Shown piece by piece: positions 24,046-33,946 of a stretch of DNA of 64,000 nucleotides. This stretch comes from Bin87 sp963665395 (lineage in GTDB: Bacteria; Chloroflexota; Dehalococcoidia; Lucifugimonadales; UBA3495), in contig OY762251.1 of the NCBI GenBank assembly GCA_963665395.2, forward strand, positions 2,790,001-2,854,000. Direction: 5' to 3'. Within the stretch, counting starts at the first letter, position 1. Each line of letters starts with the position of its first letter. The notes below the pieces were generated by a model. That model did not search any database. It was not told the DNA's origin and saw only the letters and a list, made by a program, of their open reading frames with translations. A program made the position numbers and the translations under genes.

Positions 24046-25341
24046 TTAGGTTGAAACGGGCTCGACCGCCGGCGTCGCGGCAATATCCCGTCGGTAGTAG
24101 GCGTCGGTGAAGGATATGCGCTGCATCCGGCGATAGGCCCGCTCCCTCGCTTCAGCAACGCGGTCGCCCAAGCCTACCGCCGCCAGCACCCGGCCGCCGG
24201 CCGTCACCACGCCGCCGCTGTCGTCCTCCGCCGGTTGCGCGCCGGCGTGGAAAACAATGCTGTCTGAATCACCGGCGTCGTCATCCAGGCCGTCTATGGT
24301 GTACCCGGTCCGGTAATGCCCCGGGTAGCCTCCTGATACCATCACCACGGCGACGGCGGGGCGTTCGGACCACTCCACCGGGCCGGCGTCATCCAGGTTT
24401 CCGTTGGCGCAGGCCAGCATCGCCGCCACCGGGTCGCTCAACAATCGGGGCATGATGGCCTGGGTTTCCGGGTCACCGAAGCGACAGTTGAACTCCAGCA
24501 CTCGGGGGCCTTGCCGGGTCAGCATCAACCCACAGTACAAGGCTCCGCGATAGGGGCAACCCCCTTCCGCCAGTTCCCTGATGACGGGCAACATGAAACG
24601 CTGGCGGATTTCGCGAGCGAACTCGGCGTTCCAGAAGTCAGGCGGCCCGAAGCTGCCCATTCCGCCGGTGTTGGGGCCAATGTCGCCCTCGCCTATGCGC
24701 TTGTAATCGGTCGCTGCCACCAACTCCGAAAGATTCTCGCCGTCGGTGAAGCCGAATACGCTAACTTCAATCCCGTGCAGCCAATCCTCAATAACCACCG
24801 TCTCGCCCGACGCGCCAAACACCCGGTCTTCCATACAGGCGCGGACGGCGATTTTGGCGTCCTCGCGGGTGGCGCACATAGCGACGCCCTTGCCGGCAGC
24901 CAAACCGTCGGCTTTCACCACCACCGGGTGGTCATGATAGTCAACATAATTCAGCGCCCCGGAAACCGTTTGGAAGACCCGGTAATTCGGGCCGCTGACC
25001 CCGGCGGCGTCCATCACGCTGCGGGCGAAGCTCTTGCTGGATTCCAGCCGCGCCGCCGCCCGGCTTGGCCCGAAAGCGGGGATGTCTGCCGCCGCAAGGT
25101 GGTCAACCAGACCCAGCGCCAGCGGAGTCTCCGGGCCTACCACGACCAGGTCTATGGCGCGCTCGGCGGCTGCCGAAACTATTCCTGCAACGTCGGTATC
25201 GGCTACGGGCAGGTTCGTTCCCAGCCCTGCGGTGCCGGAGTTGCCGGGCGCGGCGAAAAGCTCAGTCACGGCGTCCGAGCGTTGCAGCCGCCACGCCAGC
25301 GCGTGTTCGCGCCCTCCGGAACCCACTACCAGGACGCGCAT
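24046..25341 (-). CDS. purD: phosphoribosylamine-glycine ligase PurD
   Basis: A 431-residue ATP-grasp enzyme (GAR synthetase). Seen: MRVLVVGSGGREHALAWRL at the start, VVGPETPLALGLVDHL, the ATP-grasp lysine in PVVVKADGLAAGKGVAMC, and EFNCRFGDPETQAIMPRL. The ATG at 25341 matches the family start; an upstream frame of 30 residues runs into the guaA end and is not used. It lies 46 bp behind guaA. Confidence 0.96.
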   Translation of the reverse strand: MRVLVVGSGGREHALAWRLQRSDAVTELFAAPGNSGTAGLGTNLPVADTDVAGIVSAAAERAIDLVVVGPETPLALGLVDHLAAADIPAFGPSRAAARLESSKSFARSVMDAAGVSGPNYRVFQTVSGALNYVDYHDHPVVVKADGLAAGKGVAMCATREDAKIAVRACMEDRVFGASGETVVIEDWLHGIEVSVFGFTDGENLSELVAATDYKRIGEGDIGPNTGGMGSFGPPDFWNAEFAREIRQRFMLPVIRELAEGGCPYRGALYCGLMLTRQGPRVLEFNCRFGDPETQAIMPRLLSDPVAAMLACANGNLDDAGPVEWSERPAVAVVMVSGGYPGHYRTGYTIDGLDDDAGDSDSIVFHAGAQPAEDDSGGVVTAGGRVLAAVGLGDRVAEARERAYRRMQRISFTDAYYRRDIAATPAVEPVST

Positions 25342-25387
25342 CGGCTTGCCTCTCTGCCCCGCTCGTGGTGAGCCTGTCGAACCACGA

Positions 25388-26941
25388 TTACTCCCACTCA
25401 ATGGTGCCGGGCGGTTTGCTGGTGATGTCATAGACCACCCGGTTCACTCCGTCCACCTCATTGACGATCCGGTTGCTGATGCGCGCCAGCACGTCGTAAG
25501 GCAGGCGAACCCAGTCGGCCGTCATCGCGTCTTCGGAGTTCACGGCACGAATGGCGCAGGCGTAGCCGTAGGTGCGGTAGTCGCCCATAACGCCAACGGT
25601 GCGGTTGTCCGTGAGCACGGCAAAGCTCTGCCAGATGTCCCGGTACAACCCGGCGTCGGCAATCTCTTCCAGCACGACTCGGTCGCAGTTCCGCAGCAGT
25701 TCCACCCGCTCCGGCGTTACCTCGCCGATAATGCGGATGGCCAGTCCGGGCCCGGGGAAGGGCTGACGATAGATGATCTCTTCCGGCAGGCCCAATTCCA
25801 GTCCCACCGCCCGCACCTCGTCTTTGAACAGATACCGGAGCGGCTCCACCAACCCGAAGTCCATGCGCTCCGGCAGTCCGCCCACGTTGTGATGCGTCTT
25901 GATGCGCGCCGAAGCCCGGTTTTCCGGGGTCTCGCTCTCAATAACGTCGGGATACAGCGTGCCCTGGGCCAGCCACTTCACGTTTTCAATTTCAGCGGCG
26001 GCGTCCTCGAAAACGCGGATGAACTCCCCGCCGATGGTCTTGCGCTTAACCTCCGGGTCTATCACGCCGGACAGCCCGTTGAGGAACCGTTCCGAGGCGT
26101 TCACGTAGCGCAAATCCAAGCCCAGGCCCTTGTGGAAGGTTTCCTGCACCTGCTCGACTTCGCCATGCCGCAGCAGGCCGTTGTTGACGAAGATGCAAGT
26201 GAGCTGCGGCCCCACGGCCCGGTGCAGCAGCGCCGCCGCCACCGACGAATCCACGCCGCCGCTCAACCCGCAGATAACCCGGTCGTCGCCCACTTGCGCT
26301 CTTACCCGCTCCACCGTATCGGACACAAAGTTGCCCGGCGTCCAGGCCCCGGCGCATCCGCAGATGTCGCGGACGAAGTTGCGCAGGATGGTCATGCCGT
26401 CCGGGGTGTGCTGCACTTCCGGATGGAACTGTAAGCCGTACCAACGCTTGCCGTCGGATACGGCGGCGCAATCGGTGTTGGCGGTGCGCCCCAACGCGGT
26501 CATGCCCGCCGGCAGCCGCTCCACCCGGTCGCCGTGGCTCATCCAGACCGGAATCGAACCGGACAACCCGGCCAGCAAATCCCCGCCCGTATCTCCAATC
26601 AAGAGGTCGGCGTGTCCGTACTCCCTCACTTCACCTGCTGTCACTACGCCACCGAGTTGATTCACCATCGCCTGCATCCCGTAGCAAATACCCAGCGTCG
26701 GCAGGCCGAATTCCAGTACCCAGTCCGGTATCACGGGCGCGCCGGCGTCGTACACGCTGGCCGGGCCGCCGGACAGGATGATGCCCCGCGCGTTCAGGTG
26801 ATCAATCGCCCCCGCCTTCGCCGTGGCCGGGATAATCTCCGAATAGACCTGCAACTCCCTGACGCGGCGGGCAATCAGGTGGGTGTATTGGGAGCCAAAG
26901 TCGATGACTACGATGGCGTCGGGCTGGGCTGCGCTGCTCAT
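25388..26941 (-). CDS. guaA: GMP synthase (glutamine-hydrolysing) GuaA
   Basis: A 517-residue two-domain enzyme. Residues 10-200 are the class I glutaminase with Cys in TLGICYGMQAMV and the His-Glu of GLQFHPEVQHT. Residues 215-390 are the PP-loop ATP pyrophosphatase (VICGLSGGVDSSVAAALLH), followed by the dimer domain ending KPPGTIEWE. It converts XMP to GMP. First gene of the minus-strand cluster, with an extended -10 candidate at 26978-26986. Confidence 0.98.
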   Translation of the reverse strand: MSSAAQPDAIVVIDFGSQYTHLIARRVRELQVYSEIIPATAKAGAIDHLNARGIILSGGPASVYDAGAPVIPDWVLEFGLPTLGICYGMQAMVNQLGGVVTAGEVREYGHADLLIGDTGGDLLAGLSGSIPVWMSHGDRVERLPAGMTALGRTANTDCAAVSDGKRWYGLQFHPEVQHTPDGMTILRNFVRDICGCAGAWTPGNFVSDTVERVRAQVGDDRVICGLSGGVDSSVAAALLHRAVGPQLTCIFVNNGLLRHGEVEQVQETFHKGLGLDLRYVNASERFLNGLSGVIDPEVKRKTIGGEFIRVFEDAAAEIENVKWLAQGTLYPDVIESETPENRASARIKTHHNVGGLPERMDFGLVEPLRYLFKDEVRAVGLELGLPEEIIYRQPFPGPGLAIRIIGEVTPERVELLRNCDRVVLEEIADAGLYRDIWQSFAVLTDNRTVGVMGDYRTYGYACAIRAVNSEDAMTADWVRLPYDVLARISNRIVNEVDGVNRVVYDITSKPPGTIEWE

Positions 26942-26977
26942 AAATACCTGCCGGGGCGGTACGAATGCGGCGATAAT

Positions 26978-26986
26978 ATTATCACA
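26978..26986 (-). promoter_or_regulatory. candidate extended -10 promoter of guaA
   Basis: TGTGATAAT on the minus strand, 36 bp before the guaA start, fits an extended -10. It overlaps the 12-bp palindrome GATAATATTATC (26972-26983), which could also be an operator. Confidence 0.4.
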
Positions 26987-27021
26987 ACGGCCACGCGGCG
27001 TTCACTGAGCGCGGTTACTGC

Positions 27022-27134
27022 GGTAGCGTTCCGTTTTAGGTGGTTTAATTTGGCAAAATCCAGTTGCCCGTGCGTGTAGGGGCGAATAATTATTCGCCCC
27101 TACGAAGGGAAACCACCTAAATTGCAACGCTACC
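27022..27134 (+). mobile_element. MITE family A, copy 3, carrying palindrome E
   Basis: 113 bp with family A ends, flanked by a perfect 9-bp direct repeat GGTTACTGC (27013-27021, 27135-27143). Its middle is different from the other copies: the GTCATTGCGAG segment is replaced by the perfect 28-bp palindrome E (27076-27103). Confidence 0.85.
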
Positions 27135-27198
27135 GGTTACTGCGATTGCCGTCTCTGTTAGAATACGCCCCGCCAACCCGAACCGACGGGAAATTACA

Positions 27199-27906
27199 AT
27201 GACGGTTTTTGCCACTACCAGAGACGCTTGCCCGGCCCGGCGCCCAACTCACCACTGGCCGCTGCCCTTGAACCAACGAAACCAGTACGATGGTCTTCAG
27301 TTGCTGGCGGAATTGGAGCCGGCATCAGTACCCCTGAGCATCTTCGACCCGCAGTACCGGGGCATCCTGGACAAGATGCAATATGGCAACGAAGGCGTCA
27401 GCCGGGGCCGCGCCCGGTCAGCATTGCCGCAGATGAGCGAGGAGACCATCGCCAAATTCATCGAGGGCATTTCTAGAGCGCTGTTCCCTTCAGGCCATCT
27501 TTTCCTATGGGTGGACAAGTACCATCTTTGCACCGGAGTAGAGCCGTGGTTCACACCATGGGGGCTGGAAGTCGTGGACCTGGTGACTTGGAATAAAGGT
27601 AAAATGGGTATGGGATACCGCACTCGGCGCTATGCCGAGTATTTGCTGATAATTCAAAAGTCTCCCAAGCGAGCCAAAGGAGTGTGGCAGAAACACGACA
27701 TTCCCGACGTGTGGACTGAATCCGCTCCTCGTCTCGGGACCATTCATCCCAAGCCTGTGGATCTGCAAGCTGCGCTGATTGAAGCGGTCACTGACCCAGG
27801 CGATGTAGTGCTGGATCCAGCCGCCGGCAGCTATTCGACGATGTCGGCCGCGCACCAGGCTGGCCGGAGGTTTCTCGGCTGCGACATCATGGACGGTATG
27901 ACATGA
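27199..27906 (+). CDS. DNA methyltransferase, N-4/N-6 amino type
   Basis: A 235-residue enzyme with the beta-class motif order: the catalytic motif IV comes first as PLSIFDPQYRGILDK (DPPY replaced by DPQY), and the SAM-binding motif I comes last as DVVLDPAAGSYSTMSAAHQAG. TWNKGKMGMGYRTRRYAEYLLI lies between. The start ATG 27199 follows GACGGGA. No endonuclease gene is intact beside it; the neighbour on the minus strand is a frameshifted nuclease-like gene, so this may be an orphan or what is left of a restriction-modification unit. Confidence 0.82.
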   Translation: MTVFATTRDACPARRPTHHWPLPLNQRNQYDGLQLLAELEPASVPLSIFDPQYRGILDKMQYGNEGVSRGRARSALPQMSEETIAKFIEGISRALFPSGHLFLWVDKYHLCTGVEPWFTPWGLEVVDLVTWNKGKMGMGYRTRRYAEYLLIIQKSPKRAKGVWQKHDIPDVWTESAPRLGTIHPKPVDLQAALIEAVTDPGDVVLDPAAGSYSTMSAAHQAGRRFLGCDIMDGMT

Positions 27907-27941
27907 CAACGGGAATACGCTGGACGAGCCCGGTTCCATGT

Positions 27942-28387
27942 CTAGGATTCCGGTATTTCCAAGTACAGCACCGACTCGCTGTCCGACAGTGCTTTGGCGG
28001 CGGGGTTGATGCACGGGCCTACTACGGCGGCCAGCGCCGGCGCCTGCATGGCCTTGGCTACGGCCCGGGCCCGCTGCTGAGCCCGGTTTACGTCGGGGAT
28101 GTCCACCCTGAGAGAAGCCTCCGCCACCAGAGTTTGGCGATAAGTATTGAAGTCCCTTGCTCCGATGATGAAGTCGGCAAGCAGGATTTCGTGGTACTCA
28201 TCCTCGGTGATGACGTAGCTATCCACGGCGTCGCATATCAGGTCTTCCAAATGAGGGTTGAAGTCTTTGGGGGTTTAAGCACCCTTTTGGCGCGCGTCTG
28301 CAACATTCCCTGGAGTTTGGCTAGGATGCGGAGCCCTAGCCGCCGTTCATATTCGATGAGATCCAAGTATTCGGTGTGATTTTTCAT
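27942..28387 (-). pseudogene. frameshifted PD-(D/E)XK-like protein gene
   Basis: From ATG 28387 a frame reads MKNHTEYLDLIEYERRL and onward for 48 residues to a stop; a second frame, shifted by -1, takes over at about 28278 with KDFNPHLEDLICDAVDSY and continues for about 105 residues. The joint is a run AAACCCCCAAAG. Joined, the protein has LADFIIGARD, then EASLRVDIPDVNRAQQRA and LAAVVGPCI, a pattern typical of a Chloroflexota family of coiled-coil PD-(D/E)XK-like proteins (from memory). Either one base is missing or ribosomes shift at the C-run. Confidence 0.6.
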
Positions 28388-28523
28388 AGGCTCTTTTCCG
28401 AAATGGGCGGCAGGATTGCACTGTATCTGAGGTCGTAATCCATGCTAGCCGAGGTTGACGTTTCTTCGCAAGCAATGTCCAGGATACGGAAATCCCCGCC
28501 CGGTGGTACAATCATCCCCCAGC

Positions 28524-29153
28524 ATGGACTGCCAAACCGAAATTGCCCAGGCCGCTGAAATTATCGCCTCCGGCGGCGTCATCGCCATCCCCACCGACAC
28601 CCTCTACGGCCTGGCGGCCGACGCTCTCAATCCCGACGCCGTGGAGCGAGTGTACGTCGCCAAGGGCCGTCCGGCCGATATGCCCCTACCCGTGCTGGTG
28701 TCGGGCTGGGAACAGGCGACGCAGGTGGCGGCTATTCCGGCCGACGCGCTATCGGTGGTCCAAAAGCTCGCCGCGGCATACTGGCCCGGCAGCCTGACCA
28801 TGGTGCTGCCCGCCGCGCCGGGTCTTCCGGAGCGCCTCACCGCCGGCCGGGACACCATCGCGGTGCGGATGCCCAACCATCCGGCGCCGCTGGCGTTGGC
28901 GAATGCGCTGGGTCGTCCCATCACCGGAACCAGCGCCAACCGCAGCGGCGAACCGGACATTACCGACCCGGATGAGTTGCAACGAATCATCGGCCCGCGA
29001 GTTGATGGTATCATTGCATCCGGCCCGGCCCCGGAGGGAATTGCCAGCACCATCATATCCGTGTCCCCAGAGGGCGCCGCGCTGCTCCGGGAAGGAGCGT
29101 TGCCCTATGGGGAAATACTGGACACCCTTGGCATGATGGAAGCGCGCAGTTAG
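28524..29153 (+). CDS. tsaC: L-threonylcarbamoyladenylate synthase TsaC/Sua5
   Basis: A 209-residue YrdC-domain enzyme that makes threonylcarbamoyl-AMP for the t6A37 modification of tRNAs reading ANN codons. Seen: GGVIAIPTDTLYGLAADALN, the KGRPADMPLPVLV loop, LAAAYWPGSLTMVLPA, TIAVRMPNHP and ITGTSANRSGEPD. ATG 28524 is chosen; the longer frame starts in a poor context. The next gene begins 13 bp later. Confidence 0.93.
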   Translation: MDCQTEIAQAAEIIASGGVIAIPTDTLYGLAADALNPDAVERVYVAKGRPADMPLPVLVSGWEQATQVAAIPADALSVVQKLAAAYWPGSLTMVLPAAPGLPERLTAGRDTIAVRMPNHPAPLALANALGRPITGTSANRSGEPDITDPDELQRIIGPRVDGIIASGPAPEGIASTIISVSPEGAALLREGALPYGEILDTLGMMEARS

Positions 29154-29166
29154 TGAGGATCCCATC

Positions 29167-30189
29167 GTGGCAAACGATACATACGACCGCTACCGCGCCG
29201 CCGTGGACGCAGAACTGCGCGACGCATTTGACGGCCGGCAGGGGATGCTCTACGACCTGCTCCGTTATCATCTGGGTTGGGTGGACGAGCGCGGCAACCC
29301 GGCCTCGGCGCCAACGTCGCTGCACCACTGTGGCGTCCTTGCTTTAGCCGCTGCCGACGCCGTCTCCGGCGATTATGGTCCGGCCGTATCCGCCGCCGCC
29401 GCCGTCGAGTTGGCGTACAACTTCGTATTGGTCCACAACGACGTTCAGGCCGGCCGGATTGACCAATCTTCCGACCGCCCCAGCATCTGGTGGGTTTGGG
29501 GGCCGTCCCAGGCCATCAACGCCGGCGACGGTCTGCACGCCCTGGCCCGTGCCGTATTGATGCGATTGTCCGAGGCCGGAACGCCGGCTGCCACCGTGTT
29601 GACCGCCCTGCGCAGTCTGGATCAAGCGTGTCTCACGCTGTGCGAAGGGCAATACATGGATCTGACTTACCAGGACCAGCTGATGGTGTCGGAGCCGGAT
29701 TACCTGGACATGGTGGGACGCAAATCCGGGGCCCTGGTTGGCTGCTCCGCCGGGTTGGGAGCGTTGGCGGTCGGCGGCGATGAGGCCACTGCCGGAGCCC
29801 TGCGCCGGTGGGGAGAGCTGTTGGGCACGGCCCGGCAAATCCGCGAAGATATCGACGACCTGTGGGGCGACGGCGGCGACGGGTTCACGCCGGCCAACGT
29901 CCTGAACAAAAAGAAAAGCCTGCCCCTTATCCACGCCCTACAGCATTCCGCGACCGCGGCGAAGCGTGAGTTGGGGGGCATCTACATGAAACGTGTCCTC
30001 GAGCCCGACGACCCGCCCCGCATTGTCGCCATCCTGGATGATGCCGGCTCCCGTCAGTACGCGGAGGACAAGGCGGAGCAGCTGTTGCGCGAAGCCGACG
30101 CGGCCCTTGCGACGGACGGCTGCAAATTGCAGCGCCCCGGGGCGTTGCAATGGGCGGCGGAATGGGTTATCGGCCGGCCCCACTCCTGA
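29167..30189 (+). CDS. polyprenyl diphosphate synthase family protein, first Asp motif altered
   Basis: A 340-residue trans-prenyltransferase-fold protein, start GTG 29167 behind GAGG. The second aspartate-rich motif is present (TARQIREDIDDLWGDGGD), and NKKKSLPLIHAL is the usual K-K-S/T segment. The first DDxxD region reads LVHNDVQAGRIDQSSDRPS, so the second metal-binding Asp pair is degenerate. Product chain length cannot be told, and an altered or lost synthase activity must be considered. It lies between tsaC and pgk on one strand. Confidence 0.82.
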   Translation: MANDTYDRYRAAVDAELRDAFDGRQGMLYDLLRYHLGWVDERGNPASAPTSLHHCGVLALAAADAVSGDYGPAVSAAAAVELAYNFVLVHNDVQAGRIDQSSDRPSIWWVWGPSQAINAGDGLHALARAVLMRLSEAGTPAATVLTALRSLDQACLTLCEGQYMDLTYQDQLMVSEPDYLDMVGRKSGALVGCSAGLGALAVGGDEATAGALRRWGELLGTARQIREDIDDLWGDGGDGFTPANVLNKKKSLPLIHALQHSATAAKRELGGIYMKRVLEPDDPPRIVAILDDAGSRQYAEDKAEQLLREADAALATDGCKLQRPGALQWAAEWVIGRPHS

Positions 30190-30207
30190 CCTTCAGAGGG
30201 TAATCAA

Positions 30208-31404
30208 ATGAGCAAGCGTACCCTTTCCCAACTGGACGTGGCGGGCAAGACGGTCCTGGTGCGTGTTGACTTCAACGTACCCATCGAGCAGGGAGTGGCG
30301 GCCATCGCCAATTACGACCAGCGCCTCCGCGCCACCTTGCCCACCATCCAATACCTGGTGGAAAGACAGTGCCGCACTGTGCTGTGTTCTCACCTCGGTC
30401 GTCCCCGCGGCAAGGTTGATGATGGATTGCGCTTGAAGCCGGTGGGCGACCGGCTGTCCGTCCTCTTGGGACGCCCGGTAGCGTCCCTCCGCGACTGCGT
30501 GGGTGATGCCGTGACCGAGCGCGTCGCCGGTATGTCCGCCGGCGATATATGCCTGCTGGAGAACCTGCGTTTCCACGAAGGCGAGGAGAGCGACGACGAT
30601 GCCTTCGCCGCCGAGTTGGCCGCCCTCGCGGACTGCTTCGTCATGGATGCCTTTGCCGTGGCCCACCGCGCCCACGCCTCAACCGTTGGGATACCCCGAC
30701 ATCTGCCCACGGCCATGGGACTGCTCACGCAGCGCGAGGTCGAGTCCCTGGGCCTGGCATTGGCGGAGCCGGACCGGCCCCTGGCCGCGCTGATGGGCGG
30801 CGCCAAGGTCAGCGACAAAATCCTGGTTCTGCAAAACCTGCTGGAACGCCTGGATCACTTGTTCATCGGCGGCGGAATGGCGGTGACGTTCCTGGCCGCG
30901 GCCGGCAAGCCGGTGGGCGCGTCCGCTGTGGAAGAAGATCGCCTGGATTTCGCCCGCGACGTGTTGCAACGGGCCGACGCCGGCGGTATAACCGTCCACC
31001 TCCCCGGCGATGTGGTCGCCGCTAACGAGTTTTCGCCGCAACCTGCATCCGTCAATACCGTTTCCTCCGACAACGTCCCGGACGGCTGGTACATCATGGA
31101 CATTGGCGAGGAAACCGCCGGACGTTACGCCAACGGATTGGCCGCCTGCAAAACCATCCTGTGGAACGGCCCCATGGGCGTGTTCGAAATGGAGCAATTC
31201 AGCACAGGTACGCGCACTGTGGCCGGAAGTATCGCCGGCTTGCCAGGGGCGACCACTGTTGTCGGCGGCGGTTCCACTGCGGAGGCGGTCGAGGCCCTGG
31301 GCTTGATGAACAAAATGACCCACGTGTCCACTGGCGGTGGGGCATCCCTCGAGTTCCTGGAAGGCCGCACCCTGCCCGGCATAGCCGCCATCCCCGACGC
31401 TTGA
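30208..31404 (+). CDS. pgk: phosphoglycerate kinase
   Basis: A 398-residue glycolytic kinase that transfers phosphate between 1,3-bisphosphoglycerate and ADP. Seen: TVLVRVDFNVPIE, CSHLGRPRGKVDDGL, LLENLRFHEGEE, MGGAKVSDKILVLQNLL, and the C-terminal ATTVVGGGSTAEAVE loop. Start ATG 30208 follows GAGGGTAATC. It heads the pgk-apgM-tpiA block. Confidence 0.98.
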   Translation: MSKRTLSQLDVAGKTVLVRVDFNVPIEQGVAAIANYDQRLRATLPTIQYLVERQCRTVLCSHLGRPRGKVDDGLRLKPVGDRLSVLLGRPVASLRDCVGDAVTERVAGMSAGDICLLENLRFHEGEESDDDAFAAELAALADCFVMDAFAVAHRAHASTVGIPRHLPTAMGLLTQREVESLGLALAEPDRPLAALMGGAKVSDKILVLQNLLERLDHLFIGGGMAVTFLAAAGKPVGASAVEEDRLDFARDVLQRADAGGITVHLPGDVVAANEFSPQPASVNTVSSDNVPDGWYIMDIGEETAGRYANGLAACKTILWNGPMGVFEMEQFSTGTRTVAGSIAGLPGATTVVGGGSTAEAVEALGLMNKMTHVSTGGGASLEFLEGRTLPGIAAIPDA

Positions 31405-31413
31405 CCCCATTCC

Positions 31414-31440
31414 GTCATTCCGGCGAAAGCCGGAATCCAG
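31414..31440. repeat. 27-bp palindromic repeat
   Basis: A perfect copy of the dispersed repeat between pgk and apgM. Confidence 0.8.
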
Positions 31441-31487
31441 CGCCCGTAGCAATAATAACCGCTATCGGGCCAATCATCGGAGCGAAC

Positions 31488-32693
31488 ATGATTGACCTGG
31501 AACAGATTCACGACAGCATCGCCAGCACGCCATCAAAGATTGTCATGCTGGTGGCCGACGGACTCGGTGGCTTGCCTCATCCCGACACCCGCAAGTCGGA
31601 GCTGGAAACAGCTCACATCCCCAACCTGGACGCCCTGGCCCAACGCAGCGCCTGCGGCTTAACCACGCCGGTTGAGGTTGGCATCGCTCCCGGTAGCGGG
31701 CCGGGCCATCTGGCGCTGTTCGGCTACAACCCGCTGAAGTACATCATCGGGCGGGGCGCGTTGGAAGCTCTGGGCATCGGCATCGACCTGCTGCCCGGCG
31801 ACGTGGCGGCGCGGGGCAATTTCTGCACCGTTGACGACGCGGGACTGCTCACCGACCGCCGGGCCGGACGCATCGCCACCGAGTTGAGCTCCCCCCTGTG
31901 CGAGCGTTTGGACCGCATCGAAATCCCCGGCGTCCAGGTGGACGTGTTCCCGGTACAGGATTACCGTTTCGTGCTGCGGCTGCGCGGCGAGGGCCTTTCG
32001 GAGGCGGTTGAAGAGACTGACCCGCAGCGGGAGGGCGTGGCGCCGCGTCCGGCCGGCGCATTGGCGCACGAAGCGGAACGCACCGCCGAAATCGTGCAGC
32101 AATTCGTCGCCGAGGCCGGACGCCTTCTCTCCGAAGAACAGCCGGCCAACATGGTGCTGCTGCGCGGCTGGGCGCAACTGCCCAACCTGCCCGACTTCGG
32201 ACGGGTCTATCAGCTCAACCCGGCCGCCATCGCCGCCTATCCCATGTATCGCGGCCTGGCCTCGGTGGCCAATATGCAGATCATCCCCACCGGCATGACC
32301 TTCGGCGATGAGGTGAAGACCCTCCACGCCAATTGGGACAACCACGATTTCTTCTTCATCCACTACAAGCCCGCCGACGCCGCCGGCGAAGACGGCGATT
32401 TCGACGGCAAGGTAAAGTGCCTGGAAGAACTGGACGTCCACATCCCCCGCATATTGGACCTCCAACCCGACGTCCTGATGGTCGCCGGCGACCATGCAAC
32501 GCCGGCCATCATGGCCTCCCACAGCTGGCACCCGGTTCCCTTCATGCTCCACTCCAAGCTGACTTTGGGCGAAGGGGTGGACGGCTTCAACGAGCGCGCC
32601 TGCGCTCAAGGCTCCCTGGGCCGCATCCCGGCGGAAACCATCATGCTGCTGGCCCTGTCCCACTCCGGCAAACTCGCCAAGTACGGGCCGTGA
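31488..32693 (+). CDS. apgM: cofactor-independent phosphoglycerate mutase, archaeal type (ApgM)
   Basis: A 401-residue alkaline phosphatase-superfamily enzyme interconverting 3- and 2-phosphoglycerate. Metal and nucleophile motifs: IVMLVADGLGGLPHP, VEVGIAPGSGPGHLALFGYNP, LMVAGDHATPAIMASHSWHPVP. Length and the GYNP motif are those of the archaeal-type enzyme, not the 510-residue bacterial GpmI. Start ATG 31488 follows GGAG at a spacing of 5. Having pgk upstream and tpiA downstream supports a glycolytic role. Confidence 0.94.
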   Translation: MIDLEQIHDSIASTPSKIVMLVADGLGGLPHPDTRKSELETAHIPNLDALAQRSACGLTTPVEVGIAPGSGPGHLALFGYNPLKYIIGRGALEALGIGIDLLPGDVAARGNFCTVDDAGLLTDRRAGRIATELSSPLCERLDRIEIPGVQVDVFPVQDYRFVLRLRGEGLSEAVEETDPQREGVAPRPAGALAHEAERTAEIVQQFVAEAGRLLSEEQPANMVLLRGWAQLPNLPDFGRVYQLNPAAIAAYPMYRGLASVANMQIIPTGMTFGDEVKTLHANWDNHDFFFIHYKPADAAGEDGDFDGKVKCLEELDVHIPRILDLQPDVLMVAGDHATPAIMASHSWHPVPFMLHSKLTLGEGVDGFNERACAQGSLGRIPAETIMLLALSHSGKLAKYGP

Positions 32694-32701
32694 TCCTTGC
32701 T

Positions 32702-32724
32702 CCCTCTCCCTTGATGGGAGAGGG
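32702..32724. repeat. 9-bp perfect hairpin between apgM and tpiA
   Basis: CCCTCTCCC-TTGAT-GGGAGAGGG. No T-run follows, so it is not a standard terminator; it may be an mRNA-processing or REP-type hairpin. Confidence 0.6.
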
Positions 32725-32760
32725 TTGGGGCGAGGGTAGTGTTCTACTGAGGAATTACCA

Positions 32761-33531
<771 letters not shown>

Positions 33532-33592
33532 GATAGTAATTCAGCAAGGCAGAGCCGGCGCGAATTACGATTGACGACGGCGAGGGTGCGAC

Positions 33593-33946
33593 ATGAAGAC
33601 ACGCGGGATTATCAAGGGAAAGACTATCGAATTGGATACGCCAGCCGGCCTGCCGGATGGCCAGCGAGTGGAGGTGGAAATTCGGGGAATCGACGAACCG
33701 ACTCCCGACGTGCTTCGCCGGGCCAAGGAAATCAGGCAAGAGCGCAAAGAGTGGGGCAGCGTCTATGGTGACAGTTTTGTCGTCCGAATGCGGGCCGCGC
33801 GGGACATTGCCGAGGACATCGCGTGCCTGGATTGGAGTACGCCGGAGGAATTGGCGGCCAAGATTGTCGCCGCTCTGACGGTTGAAGACGACCAGGTTAG
33901 TGAACAACGGGCTGAACAAAAACGGAGTGACGACAGTGGCCTATGA
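33593..33946 (+). CDS. antitoxin-type protein of a VapBC-like pair
   Basis: A 117-residue protein. The N-terminal 35 residues (GIIKGKTIELDTPAGLPDGQRVEVEI) look like the beta-hairpin DNA-binding start of AF2212/DUF104-type antitoxins; the rest is helical, ending in a charged tail, EQRAEQKRSDDSGL. It overlaps the start of the PIN-domain gene by 11 bp, the usual antitoxin-toxin order. Confidence 0.75.
   Translation: MKTRGIIKGKTIELDTPAGLPDGQRVEVEIRGIDEPTPDVLRRAKEIRQERKEWGSVYGDSFVVRMRAARDIAEDIACLDWSTPEELAAKIVAALTVEDDQVSEQRAEQKRSDDSGL

Noticed and set aside
32702..32724. Terminator between apgM and tpiA
   Set aside because: The stem is perfect but TTGGGG follows instead of a T-run, and the genes look like one operon.
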